This document shows, piece after piece, positions 29,892 to 37,545 of a stretch of 64,000 bases of DNA. The position numbers and the translations under genes were made by a program. Positions within the stretch are counted from its first letter, which is position 1. Each line of letters begins with the position of its first letter. Below the pieces are notes generated by a model. The model ran no database searches and was not told where the DNA came from. It saw only the letters and a list, made by a program, of their open reading frames with translations. Origin of the DNA: an uncultured Coriobacteriaceae bacterium (lineage in GTDB: Bacteria; Actinomycetota; Coriobacteriia; Coriobacteriales; Atopobiaceae); contig CADAQM010000001.1 of NCBI GenBank assembly GCA_902790135.1, positions 1-64,000 on the forward strand, written 5' to 3'.

Positions 29892-30380
29892 ATGTCGAAC
29901 GACGACATCGCAGCAGCTGTACTCGAGTGTGTGGGGGGATTCCCCAACGTGACGGACAACTCCCTGTGCGCCACGCGACTACGCATCTCGCTCCGCGATA
30001 TCGCCGAGGTCAATCACAACGCACTCAAGTCGATTGGTGGCGTGCTTGGCGTCGTCGGTCGTGGCTCAAACGGCATCGAGGTTGTGTTCGGCCCCAATCT
30101 CGTTCGAGGCGTGTATCGCTCGTTCAAGGAACTCACGGGCATCTACGACGAAAATCGATCGCAGGAAACCGCTGCGAGCGAGCCCGTACGCCCGGCTGGC
30201 AACTTCCAGGTAAACATCACGCCCGAGACGCCTGGCCGTCCGCAGGTCACCAGTGCTCCCATGCGCACGCCCGTCGAGCAGCCCGTCATCGACGAAGGCA
30301 CCAATGCCCTGCTGGGGATGCTCGACGGTGACGATGACGACGATGACATGCTCGCTCAGCTTTCAGCGCTCGACGATTAG
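29892..30380 (+). CDS. stand-alone PTS EIIB domain protein (glucose family) with acidic tail
   Basis: A 162-residue protein whose first ~85 residues match the glucose/sucrose EIIB domain. The phosphorylatable cysteine is C26 in NSLCATRLRI, and IGGVLGVVGRGSNGIEVVFG follows. The remainder is a Pro-rich linker and a poly-Asp tail (DGDDDDDD). There is no EIIC or EIIA next to it, so it may phosphorylate a permease encoded elsewhere or be regulatory. The ribosome binding site is weak. Confidence 0.8.
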   Translation: MSNDDIAAAVLECVGGFPNVTDNSLCATRLRISLRDIAEVNHNALKSIGGVLGVVGRGSNGIEVVFGPNLVRGVYRSFKELTGIYDENRSQETAASEPVRPAGNFQVNITPETPGRPQVTSAPMRTPVEQPVIDEGTNALLGMLDGDDDDDDMLAQLSALDD

Positions 30381-30454
30381 TTACCAGCTCTTTCTTACAC
30401 GCTGACAACACGCACTGACTCTCTGTCGCGGTTTGCGTAACGTGAAGGGTCGGT

Positions 30455-30612
30455 TCAGGCCAAGAAAACCCGTTACTGTGTCACGCCACCTTGGTAGCTC
30501 GCCGGTAAGGCAAATACTCGAGAGTAAAAGCGCAGGTGGGCTTCGTTCGCATGCGCCGTCCCGAGGGCATCATTCCGGTCGGGCTACACACTAACGGAAA
30601 ATGTTGGCCAAT
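30455..30612 (+). repeat. 158-bp inverted-repeat element, copy 1 (diverged)
   Basis: It matches the element at 56446-56603 in opposite orientation: same length, 22 of 22 identical bases at 30469-30490 (versus 56568-56589), a shared core around 30516-30537, and 20 of 27 identical bases in the right arm (30586-30612). Its own arms still pair (GGCCAA with TTGGCC, CCGTTA with TAACGG). No open reading frame fits inside. It may be a MITE-like repeat or a structured RNA. Confidence 0.7.
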
Positions 30613-30662
30613 TCAGCCCCTCCCGCTTACACAAACCACCGACGCCTCAACCTCAGCAATGC

Positions 30663-30692
30663 AAAACGCGACCAGATCGAAATCTGGTCGCG
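30663..30692 (-). terminator. rho-independent terminator of the 5-formyl-THF cyclo-ligase gene
   Basis: A perfect 11-bp stem (CGCGACCAGAT/ATCTGGTCGCG) with a 4-nt loop, followed on the minus strand by TTTTGC. It lies 25 nt after the stop of the minus-strand gene. Confidence 0.85.
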
Positions 30693-30717
30693 CCACATGC
30701 AGCTGCATAAATGTTGA

Positions 30718-31326
30718 CTATGCGTCGAGGGTGGCGCGGTCACAGACCCAGACGGAGCCATCGCTCACAAGCACGTCCATGGGCACGTCGTGATCATCGT
30801 GCGGCAGCGGGTTGGAGCTGATGCGCAGCGTGCGCACCAAGCCCACCTTGAGGCCAGGGTAATCGGCAAGGAAGTTGTCGTAATAACCCGCACCATAGCC
30901 GATGCGATAGCCCTCAGAGTCAAAGACCAGACCCGGAACGAGGCAGATCGAGCCCTCAAGCTCGTCATCGGCAATGGGGGTGCACTCGGCCGGATCGGGC
31001 TCGAGGACGCCACGAGAACCCGCGTGCATGCCCTCGAGCGTCGTGATCTCGTAGAAGCGTAGGGTGCCCCGGTCGCAGACAGGAACGGCCACACGCTTGC
31101 CGTCCTTCCAGGCACGCTCGATGAGCGGCTTGGTGTCCATCTCGTTGCGGTAGGTCACATAGGCGAGGACAAGGGGCGCTTTACGATAGGCGCCCATCGC
31201 CGTAAAATGCATGTGCACCTCACGGTCGACCCGTTGGGCGTGAGCGGGGGCCAGCTGCATCTCTACGGCCTCATAGGCACTCTGCAATGCGCTCTTGCTC
31301 GCGTCTTCGCCATAACTACTTGCCAT
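30718..31326 (-). CDS. 5-formyltetrahydrofolate cyclo-ligase
   Basis: ATP-dependent conversion of 5-formyl-THF to methenyl-THF, which salvages folate. The 202-residue protein has the diagnostic GYRIGYGAGYYDNFLA motif (~150-165) and GLVFDSEG just before it. The ATG at 31326 is preceded by AAGGGGG five nt upstream; a GTG 6 nt further up is too close to it. It is a single gene ending in a strong terminator. Confidence 0.92.
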   Translation of the reverse strand: MASSYGEDASKSALQSAYEAVEMQLAPAHAQRVDREVHMHFTAMGAYRKAPLVLAYVTYRNEMDTKPLIERAWKDGKRVAVPVCDRGTLRFYEITTLEGMHAGSRGVLEPDPAECTPIADDELEGSICLVPGLVFDSEGYRIGYGAGYYDNFLADYPGLKVGLVRTLRISSNPLPHDDHDVPMDVLVSDGSVWVCDRATLDA

Positions 31327-31448
31327 GAGCACCCCCTTCTTAGCATTTTTCTCAGTTTAGCGTATAGCGGCTATCTCGGCGAGGGGCTACGATTTCCACA
31401 CGGAACGTCATGCAACGATAATTCGGTCAACAGACAGAGAAGGCAACC

Positions 31449-32168
31449 TTGGAAGAGACCATCGTCATCGGAACGCTCTCGGTCCACCTCACCCGCAAGC
31501 GCATACGCAACATTAACCTGCGCATTCGTCCAGATGGCACGGTGCACGTGAGCGCTCCCATGCGAACGCCCCGCTCGACCATAGTGGCTTTCGTCGAAGG
31601 AAAGCGCTCGTGGATAGAGGAGAACCTGGCCAAGGTAAGCAGGCAGACCTCCATAATGGCCGTCTCCTGCTTGGAGGGAGACAGCCTCTGGCTCTGGGGG
31701 CAGCGCCGTACGGTCAGAATCGTCCCCTACCAGCAGGCAGTCCGATCTGCCAAGACCACGTTCGGGTGCCATGGAGACGAGCTCATCGTGCATGTCCGCG
31801 AACGCGACGCGGGCAACGACGAGCAGGCTGTCACCCGAAGGAACCGCGCACTTGAGCTCTGGCTGAGGACACAGCTCTCCGAGCGAATAGCGGCCCATCT
31901 CCCCCACTGCGAGAAGATCGTCGGAAGGAGCGCTTCGGCCATCCGCATCAAGTCTATGAGAAGCCGCTGGGGCAGCTGCAACACCAAAACTGGCACCATA
32001 TCCATCGCGGTCCGCCTCGTGCACTTTGATCCGCGTTGCCTCGAGATGGTGCTCTACCACGAGCTCTGTCACCTGATCGAGCCCAACCACGGGCCCCGAT
32101 TCCATGCCCTCATGGATGTCTTCTGCCCCGATTGGCGCGATAGAAACAAGCTTCTTGGTGGCCGCTGA
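31449..32168 (+). CDS. YgjP/DUF45-family zinc metallopeptidase
   Basis: A 239-residue protein of the M48-like YgjP family, with the zinc motif HELCH followed by EPNHGPRFHALM, and the upstream MRSRWGSCNTKTGTISIAVRLV typical of the family. Members are soluble and of unclear substrate, often annotated WLM/SprT-like. The start is a TTG reading LEETIVIGTLSV; a ribosome binding site (GAGAAGG) lies just upstream. The gene is divergent from the cyclo-ligase, with about 120 bp between them. Confidence 0.82.
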   Translation: MEETIVIGTLSVHLTRKRIRNINLRIRPDGTVHVSAPMRTPRSTIVAFVEGKRSWIEENLAKVSRQTSIMAVSCLEGDSLWLWGQRRTVRIVPYQQAVRSAKTTFGCHGDELIVHVRERDAGNDEQAVTRRNRALELWLRTQLSERIAAHLPHCEKIVGRSASAIRIKSMRSRWGSCNTKTGTISIAVRLVHFDPRCLEMVLYHELCHLIEPNHGPRFHALMDVFCPDWRDRNKLLGGR

Positions 32169-32187
32169 CAATCGCTCCGCTCATGAC

Positions 32188-32231
32188 AGCAGCCCCGCCT
32201 GTGGCCCGAGACGGCCGCAGGTGGGGCTGCT
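32188..32231. terminator. bidirectional terminator between ygjP-like gene and trpS
   Basis: A 19-bp stem (AGCAGCCCCGCCTG... paired with ...CAGGTGGGGCTGCT, two G-T pairs) with a 6-nt loop lies between two convergent genes. Tails are only weakly T-rich. Confidence 0.75.
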
Positions 32232-32255
32232 TCGTAACACCATGCAAATGACTGA

Positions 32256-33308
32256 CTAGTACACCATGCCCATTGCCTCGCGGACCTCCTGGAGGGTCTG
32301 GTCGGCGATCACGTTGGCGCGGCGGTTGCCATCGGCAAGCACGTCCTTGATGTAGTCGAGGTCCTTCTCCAGCTCGCGACGCTTCTCGCGGATGGGGGCA
32401 AAGTAGCCGTTGACTGCCTCAGTGACGACCTTCTTGAGCTGGCCCGACCCACCGTTGCCGATCTCGGCAGCAAGCTCGACGGGATCGCGATCGAGGCAGA
32501 TGCCAGCCGTCGTGAGCAGGGCTGACACACCGGGGCGGTTGTCCGGGTCGAAAGTGATGAATCGCTCGCTGTCGGTGCGGGACTTCTTGATGAGCTTGGC
32601 GGTCTCCTGCTCGGTCATGCTGATGGAGATGGCGTTGCCGTAGCTCTTGGACATCTTGCGGCCGTCGAGGCCAGGAATGAGCGGCGTCGAGGTGAGCAGG
32701 CCGGCAACGTCCGGGAAGACCTTGCCGTAGCGCTCGTTGAAGCGACGTGCGATCTTTGCCGTGACCTCGATGTGGGGCAGCTGGTCGCGCCCGACGGGCA
32801 CGATGTTACCCTTGCAGAAGAGGATGTCGCAGGCCTGATGGACCGGGTAGGTCAGGAGCAGACCCGTCAGCGAGTGGCCGGAGGCCTCCATCTCGGCCTT
32901 GACCGTGGGGTTGCGCTGCAGCTCGGCCTCAGAAACCAGAGACAGGAAGGGCAGCATGAGCTGGTTCTCCGCAGGCACGGCGGAGTGGGTGAAGATCATC
33001 GTCTTGGCCGGGTCAATGCCGCAGGCGAGGTAATCCATGACCATGTTGTAGACGTTGTCCTGGATGTTGGCCGTGGTGTCGCGGTCGGTGATCACCTGGT
33101 AGTCGGCGATGATGATGTTGGTGTTTATACCAAGGTTCTGCAGGCGCACACGCTCCACCAGCGTGCCAAAGTAGTGACCCATGTGCAGGCGTCCCGTGGG
33201 ACGGTCTCCCGTCAGCATGGTGTACTTGCCTGCATTGCCCGCGGCGATGTCCTCTTGAATCATATTGGAGCGACGCAGCGCCGCCTCGTAGCTTCCCTCG
33301 TTCGGCAT
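32256..33308 (-). CDS. trpS: tryptophanyl-tRNA synthetase
   Basis: Class Ic synthetase of 350 residues. The HIGH equivalent is PTGRLHMGHYFG (~37-48), the KMSKS loop is GRKMSKSYGN (~216), and DYQVITDRD and PVGRDQLPHIE are Trp/ATP pocket motifs. AAAGGACGG precedes the ATG. The short 136-bp upstream interval holds the terminator of the next gene and leaves no room for a T-box leader. Confidence 0.97.
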   Translation of the reverse strand: MPNEGSYEAALRRSNMIQEDIAAGNAGKYTMLTGDRPTGRLHMGHYFGTLVERVRLQNLGINTNIIIADYQVITDRDTTANIQDNVYNMVMDYLACGIDPAKTMIFTHSAVPAENQLMLPFLSLVSEAELQRNPTVKAEMEASGHSLTGLLLTYPVHQACDILFCKGNIVPVGRDQLPHIEVTAKIARRFNERYGKVFPDVAGLLTSTPLIPGLDGRKMSKSYGNAISISMTEQETAKLIKKSRTDSERFITFDPDNRPGVSALLTTAGICLDRDPVELAAEIGNGGSGQLKKVVTEAVNGYFAPIREKRRELEKDLDYIKDVLADGNRRANVIADQTLQEVREAMGMVY

Positions 33309-33385
33309 CTGAGCCGTCCTTTCCCGAGTTCCAGTTCACACAAGGTTACATACTATCGCAAACACGCGCGTAACCCTGCAACACA

Positions 33386-33420
33386 TCAAAAAGGGAGGCC
33401 GCCCTTTCGGACGGCCTCCC
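33386..33420 (-). terminator. rho-independent terminator of the YfcC-family gene
   Basis: A 12-bp stem (GGGAGGCCGTCC/GGGCGGCCTCCC on the minus strand, one G-T pair) with a 4-nt loop, followed by five T. It lies about 25 nt after the stop. Confidence 0.9.
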
Positions 33421-33444
33421 TACAAGTCCGTATAACGCCGAAGC

Positions 33445-34917
33445 TTAGAGGACCATGAAGGCGATCGTGAGCACAATCATGCAGGCCACAGACATGGCGA
33501 CGATGATCTTGGTGCAGAACTTGACCCAGGTGGCGTACTCGACGCGCGAGAGAGCCAGGCCGCCCATGATGGCGCCCGAGGTCGGGGTGATCAGGTTGAC
33601 GACGCCGGAAGCGGCGCAGAAGGTCATGACCATGACGGACGGGTTGAAGCCGAGCTGCTGAGCCAGGGGCCCCATGATGGGCATGGAGACGCCAGCCATG
33701 CCGGAGGTCGAGGGGATGAGGAAGGACAGCAGGAAGTAGAGCAGGTAGGAGCCGATGGAGAAGACGACGCCCGAGGTTCCGGCCAGAGCGTTGGAGGCAG
33801 CAGAAAGCACGAACATGTCAAGACCAGTGGAGGCCATGAGGACGGAGACGCCGCGGGCGAGGGCGATTACCATGACGACGCTCATCATGTCGCCAGCGCC
33901 AGCCATGAACTCGTCGACGATCTCATGCTCGCTCAGGCCACCGACGATACCGATGATGATGGCAAGCAGCAGGAACCACGTGGTGGCCTCCTGGAAGTAC
34001 CACCAACCCAGAGGAACACCAGTGAGGAAGCTGGACCAGCTGTGACCATCGGGGTCGAAGCCAGGGTTGAACCAGTCGATGCCGAGGTCCTCCCAGGGAA
34101 TGAAGGAGATGATCATGATGACGAAGGCCAGGCCAAAGATGACCAGGACGCCCTTCTGCTTGCCGGTGAGCTCGGGGCTATCGGCGCTGCCATCGCCCTG
34201 GCCGTACTCGGCCTCGGCGTTGGCGGTCTCGGTCGCGCTCATGAGGGTGCGGCTGGGATCGGCCTTGACCTTCTTGGCATACTGCAGCACGAAGAAGACG
34301 GCGATGAGGTAAGTCACGACGAGCAGGATGAGGCCCAGGCCGATGAAGATGGTCTGGTCGCCCTTGATGCCCACACCTTCAAGGGCGGCACCAGCGGCGC
34401 CGACGGCGAAGGGGTTGACGGTGGAGCCGAGGCAGCCGACGCCAGCGCCGAGCAGGACGATCATGGCACCGGTCAGGGAGTCAAAGCCAGCGGCCATCAT
34501 CGTGGCGGAGAGCAGGGCGTAGAAGCCGACGGTCTCCTCGCACATGCCGTAGGTGGTGCCGCCGAGGGCGAAGAGGGCCATCAGGATGGGGATGAGCTTG
34601 AGCTCGTTGCCGCCCATCTTCTTGACCAGCACGGCAATGCCATCGGCAATGGCGTTGGTCTTGTTGACGATGCCGAGGAAGCCACCGAGAATCATGACGA
34701 ACAGGCACACGTCAATGGCGTCCGCGAAGCCGCGCACCGGCGACATCAGGAAGTCAGAGAGGGTTGCTGCGACGACGGCACCCTCCTCGCCATTGATGGA
34801 GTAGGTCTTGCCGTTGAGCACAACCGTGATCAGGGCAACGATTGCCAAGAGGATGAAGATGATCGAGAAGCTTGTAAGCATCTCCCTCTTCTTCTTGGGC
34901 TGAGCGGTATCTGCCAT
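33445..34917 (-). CDS. YfcC-family carrier, candidate arginine/ornithine antiporter
   Basis: A 490-residue integral membrane protein with about 12 hydrophobic segments of the YfcC/C4-dicarboxylate carrier (DcuC-like) superfamily, a family that includes arginine-ornithine antiporters. Recognisable are GGFLGIVNKTNAIADGI, GTTYGMCEETVGFYALL and SFLIPSTSGMAGVSMPIMGPLAQ. The start is the ATG at 34917 with AAGGAG eight nt upstream. It lies beside arcT, arcB and arcA on the same strand, so arginine/ornithine exchange is a sensible inference but not proven; it has its own promoter and terminator. Confidence 0.85.
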   Translation of the reverse strand: MADTAQPKKKREMLTSFSIIFILLAIVALITVVLNGKTYSINGEEGAVVAATLSDFLMSPVRGFADAIDVCLFVMILGGFLGIVNKTNAIADGIAVLVKKMGGNELKLIPILMALFALGGTTYGMCEETVGFYALLSATMMAAGFDSLTGAMIVLLGAGVGCLGSTVNPFAVGAAGAALEGVGIKGDQTIFIGLGLILLVVTYLIAVFFVLQYAKKVKADPSRTLMSATETANAEAEYGQGDGSADSPELTGKQKGVLVIFGLAFVIMIISFIPWEDLGIDWFNPGFDPDGHSWSSFLTGVPLGWWYFQEATTWFLLLAIIIGIVGGLSEHEIVDEFMAGAGDMMSVVMVIALARGVSVLMASTGLDMFVLSAASNALAGTSGVVFSIGSYLLYFLLSFLIPSTSGMAGVSMPIMGPLAQQLGFNPSVMVMTFCAASGVVNLITPTSGAIMGGLALSRVEYATWVKFCTKIIVAMSVACMIVLTIAFMVL

Positions 34918-35350
34918 TTCAGATACTCCTTTCCTACGCGCGGCCCCCGATGGACCTTGCGAAATCCTACCGAAACACGATGTCGACACAAAGCACGTGC
35001 GACACGCAATCTAGGGTACGACCATATGGCTAACTTTACAAGTGTCAAATTGACATCTTATCCAATAGGTCTGTAAACGCGCGCTAGTGGTGCATTTCGT
35101 CAGCCAGCGGCGCAAGCGTGCGGGAAAAGGCGAAATCTGTTTGTCATAAAGCCATGTGAATTGGTATGTTTCCCGACTGTTCGAAGATTATATGCGCACG
35201 GTTGCACCTCTGTGCACACCATTTGACAACATGCATCAAGTTGGACTCTTATACACTTAAATCCGTATAACAATCCTTTTATGCAATCACCATAGAAAAC
35301 GAGAGGTGCTTTCACACCCCTCGCGTATCCCCACCCGTCAGGACGGCGGG
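34918..35350. other. AT-rich intergenic region upstream of the YfcC-family gene
   Basis: No gene is seen in these 433 bp. On the minus strand TTGACA (35048-35043) followed after 16 nt by TATGGT (35026-35021) could be the promoter of the carrier gene. The same -35 sits in a dyad, TGTCAAATTGACA (35043-35055), a possible operator. The arcT terminator occupies the distal end. Base composition is clearly richer in A+T than the flanking genes. Confidence 0.5.
35294..35323 (-). terminator. rho-independent terminator of arcT
   Basis: CGAGGGGTG and CACCTCTCG (minus strand) form a 9-bp stem with one G-T pair and a 6-nt loop, followed by TTTTCT, about 30 nt after the arcT stop. Confidence 0.8.
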
Positions 35351-36472
35351 TCAGTCGAACTTCTCGTGCATATAGGAACTGAGCGTCGCGAGGCCTTCGC
35401 GCAGCACATGCTCCGGCGCGCAGTAGCCCAGGCGAGCGCCGCGCGGCAGGTCAAAGCGGCTGCCCGGCACCAGCAGGACGCCCGTGTCACGCAGCAGGTC
35501 GAGGCAGAAGCTCTCGTCGTCCTGCGGGATGCCCAGACGCATGTAGCTCACGCTCACGCCCTTCGGCGGAATCCAGCTCGCACGAGCCTCGGTGGCCATC
35601 CACTCGTTGACGATGGCGCGGTTGCGGCGGATGATGCCGAGGTTGCGCTCGACGACCTTGTCACGGTTGCGCAGCACGTAGGTCGTCAGCGCGTCGTTGA
35701 AGACGCCGCTGCAGATCATCGTGTAGTCGCGCAGGACGCGCATGCGGTCGGCAAGCTCCTTGTTGGAGACCGTCCAGCCACAGCGCGCGGCGGGCACGCT
35801 GTAGTCCTTGCTCACGCTGTTGCTGCAGACACCCTTGTCGTAGAGGTCCACGACACTCGTGCAGGCCTCGGCGTCCTCGAGCGGGAAGAACACCTCGTCG
35901 CAGAGGACCCAGGCACCCACGCTCTTGGCAATCTCGACGATCTCGGCCATCACGTCGGTCGTGATGACGGTGCCAAGCGGGTTGGACGCGTTGTTCACAC
36001 AGATGAGGCGCGTGTCGGGCCGCACGAGCCGCTTCAGCTCGTCAAGGCGCGGCTGCCAGCCGTCCTCCTCGTGGATGACCCAGTGGTCGACCTCGGCGCC
36101 AAGCGCCGCAGGCAGGTCATAGAGTGGCTGGTAGGTGGGGTACTCCGCCACCACGTGGCAGCCGGGCTCGACGAGGGCCATGATGGCGTTGAGGTTTGCG
36201 CCCGTGCCGCCATTCATCTGCAGCACGTTGTCGGGATCCACGTGCTGGTAGAGCTTGGCCACCTCGGCCTTGAAGTCGGCGGAACCCTCGATCCAGCCAT
36301 AGTTCATCTTCTCGCGGTTGAGCTGCTCGTAGAACGTCTCGCCGCCCTGGCCGTCCAGCTGCAGGATCTCGCCCATCGTAAGGCTTGCGATGGTGCTCTG
36401 CGCGATGTCGATCCTTGCCTTACGCTCATACTGGTTGAGGAAGGCCTCCACGCCGATGGTCTTGATCTTCAT
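35351..36472 (-). CDS. arcT: PLP-dependent aminotransferase of the arginine deiminase locus (ArcT-like)
   Basis: A fold type I aminotransferase of 373 residues. ASNPLG and CDEVFFPLE are cofactor-binding motifs, and the Schiff-base lysine is in SVSKDYSVPAARCGW. A putative transaminase gene, arcT, accompanies arcABC and arcD in the Lactobacillus sakei arginine deiminase operon, and this gene occupies the same setting. Its substrate is not established; capreomycidine-synthase-like enzymes are also related. The start follows AGGGGACTGCG. A terminator separates it from arcB. Confidence 0.82.
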   Translation of the reverse strand: MKIKTIGVEAFLNQYERKARIDIAQSTIASLTMGEILQLDGQGGETFYEQLNREKMNYGWIEGSADFKAEVAKLYQHVDPDNVLQMNGGTGANLNAIMALVEPGCHVVAEYPTYQPLYDLPAALGAEVDHWVIHEEDGWQPRLDELKRLVRPDTRLICVNNASNPLGTVITTDVMAEIVEIAKSVGAWVLCDEVFFPLEDAEACTSVVDLYDKGVCSNSVSKDYSVPAARCGWTVSNKELADRMRVLRDYTMICSGVFNDALTTYVLRNRDKVVERNLGIIRRNRAIVNEWMATEARASWIPPKGVSVSYMRLGIPQDDESFCLDLLRDTGVLLVPGSRFDLPRGARLGYCAPEHVLREGLATLSSYMHEKFD

Positions 36473-36542
36473 CGCAGTCCCCTATCCGGGCATCCCACTT
36501 CACCCGTTTGCATAAGTCATCTGCCACACCATAGCGCAAGTC

Positions 36543-36578
36543 AAAAAGAGGACCCCGCCTCATGTGAGACGGGGTCCC
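36543..36578 (-). terminator. rho-independent terminator after arcB
   Basis: GGACCCCG and CGGGGTCC with inner TCTCA/TGAGG pairing form a long stem, followed on the minus strand by CTCTTTTT, about 20 nt beyond the original arcB stop (TAG at 36601-36599). Confidence 0.9.
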
Positions 36579-36598
36579 AAAGCGTCTATGCGCAAAGA

Positions 36599-37416
36599 CT
36601 ACTTCAGGGTCGCGTACATGACAGCCTTGATGGTGTGCATGCGGTTCTCGGCCTCGTCGAAGACGCGGGACTGCGGACCCTCGAAGACCTCGTCGGTGAC
36701 TTCCATCTCGCCTCGGCCATGAGCTCCTTGGTGACGCGGTACGGGGTCAGGAGCTTGATGCGCTCGCCGAACAGGTCATAGGACTCGCCCATGGAGACCC
36801 AGATGTCGGTGTAGAGGCAGTCGCAGTTCTTGGCGCCCTCGTGCGGGTCCTCGGTGAGGACGATCTCGCAGCCGTTCTCGGCGGCGATAGCGCGGCAGGT
36901 CTCGACGAGCTCGGCCTTGGGCATGCGCTCCTTGGGGCCGCAGGCGCAGAAGTTGATGCCGAGCTTGGCGCAGACGACCATGAGGGAGTTGGCCACGTTG
37001 TTGCAGCAGTCACCAAAGAAGGTGAGCTTCTTGCCGCGCACGTCGCCGACCTCCTCCTGGAGGGTCAGGATGTCAGCGAGCATCTGGGTGGGATGGAAGT
37101 CGTCGGTCAGGCCGTTCCACACGGGCACGCCGGCGGTGTCCTCGATGGACTCCTTGTGGCCCATCTGCGAGCTGTTGGGGTCGAGGTAGGTGACGCCCAT
37201 GCCGAGGTCGTAGGCGCCGACCTCGAAGGAGCTGCGGGTGCGGGTGGAGGTCTTCTGGAAGATCAGGACGACGTTCTTGCCCTCGAGGTAGCGGTGCGGG
37301 ATGCCGGCACGCTTCATGCTCTTGAAGTCGGCAGAAAGCTTGAGGAGATAGCGAATCTCATCGGGGGTGTAGTCAAGAAGCTTGAGGAAGCTGCGGCCAG
37401 AGATATTGACGCCCAT
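36599..37416 (-). pseudogene. arcB: ornithine carbamoyltransferase, disrupted by two deletions
   Basis: The N-terminus is normal (MGVNISGRSFLKLLDYTPDE, STRTR, HPTQ). Two lesions follow. At residue 95/96 (near 37131), IEDTA runs straight into GVPVWNG, losing about 28 residues that normally contain RVLGRMYDGI and a carbamoyl-phosphate-contacting arginine. Near 36705-36716 a second deletion removes about 30 or more residues, including the HCLP ornithine/catalytic motif, and shifts the frame. The true C-terminus ([10 protein letters not shown]...[15 protein letters not shown], stop at 36599) is out of frame; the open frame runs to 36604 with a nonsense tail. It should be inactive. AAAGGAG precedes the ATG. 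Confidence 0.88.
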
Positions 37417-37490
37417 GCGCGGGCTCCTTTCGTTTTCAAGCACCAAATAGCAACATGTTAGGATACGACTTAATTGTGTCCAACGATTGC

Positions 37491-37525
37491 CGCGCCCGGG
37501 GACGAGTCGCGCGTCCCCGGGCGGG
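37491..37525 (-). other. strong GC hairpin between arcA and arcB
   Basis: CGCCCGGGGACG and CGTCCCCGGGCG pair perfectly over 12 bp with a 7-nt loop, 20 nt after the arcA stop. No T-run follows on the minus strand, so it more likely stabilises the arcA transcript end or reduces read-through into arcB than fully terminates. Confidence 0.7.
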
Positions 37526-37545
37526 CGTGGAGGGGACCCTAGCGC

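Larger units (their letters stand above)
30381..30717. other. intergenic stretch between EIIB and 5-formyl-THF cyclo-ligase
   Basis: This 337-bp interval between convergent genes holds the 158-bp inverted-repeat element and the minus-strand terminator. The first 75 bp after the EIIB stop show no clear terminator and no gene. Confidence 0.8.

Noticed and set aside
30381..30717. Treating the inverted repeats at 30455-30612 (and 56446-56603) as transcription terminators.
   Set aside because: Arms are more than 100 nt apart and there is no T-run; separate conventional terminators are already present beside both (30663-30692 and 56351-56388).
33309..33444. T-box leader or other riboswitch upstream of trpS.
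   Set aside because: The 136-bp gap holds the terminator of the YfcC-family gene and the trpS ribosome binding site; no T-box sequence or alternative hairpins are visible.
35060..35293. Arginine-repressor (ArgR) boxes upstream of the YfcC-family gene.
   Set aside because: AT-rich stretches such as TTATACACTTAAATCCGTATAA are only vaguely similar to ArgR operators, and symmetrical half-sites are not clear.
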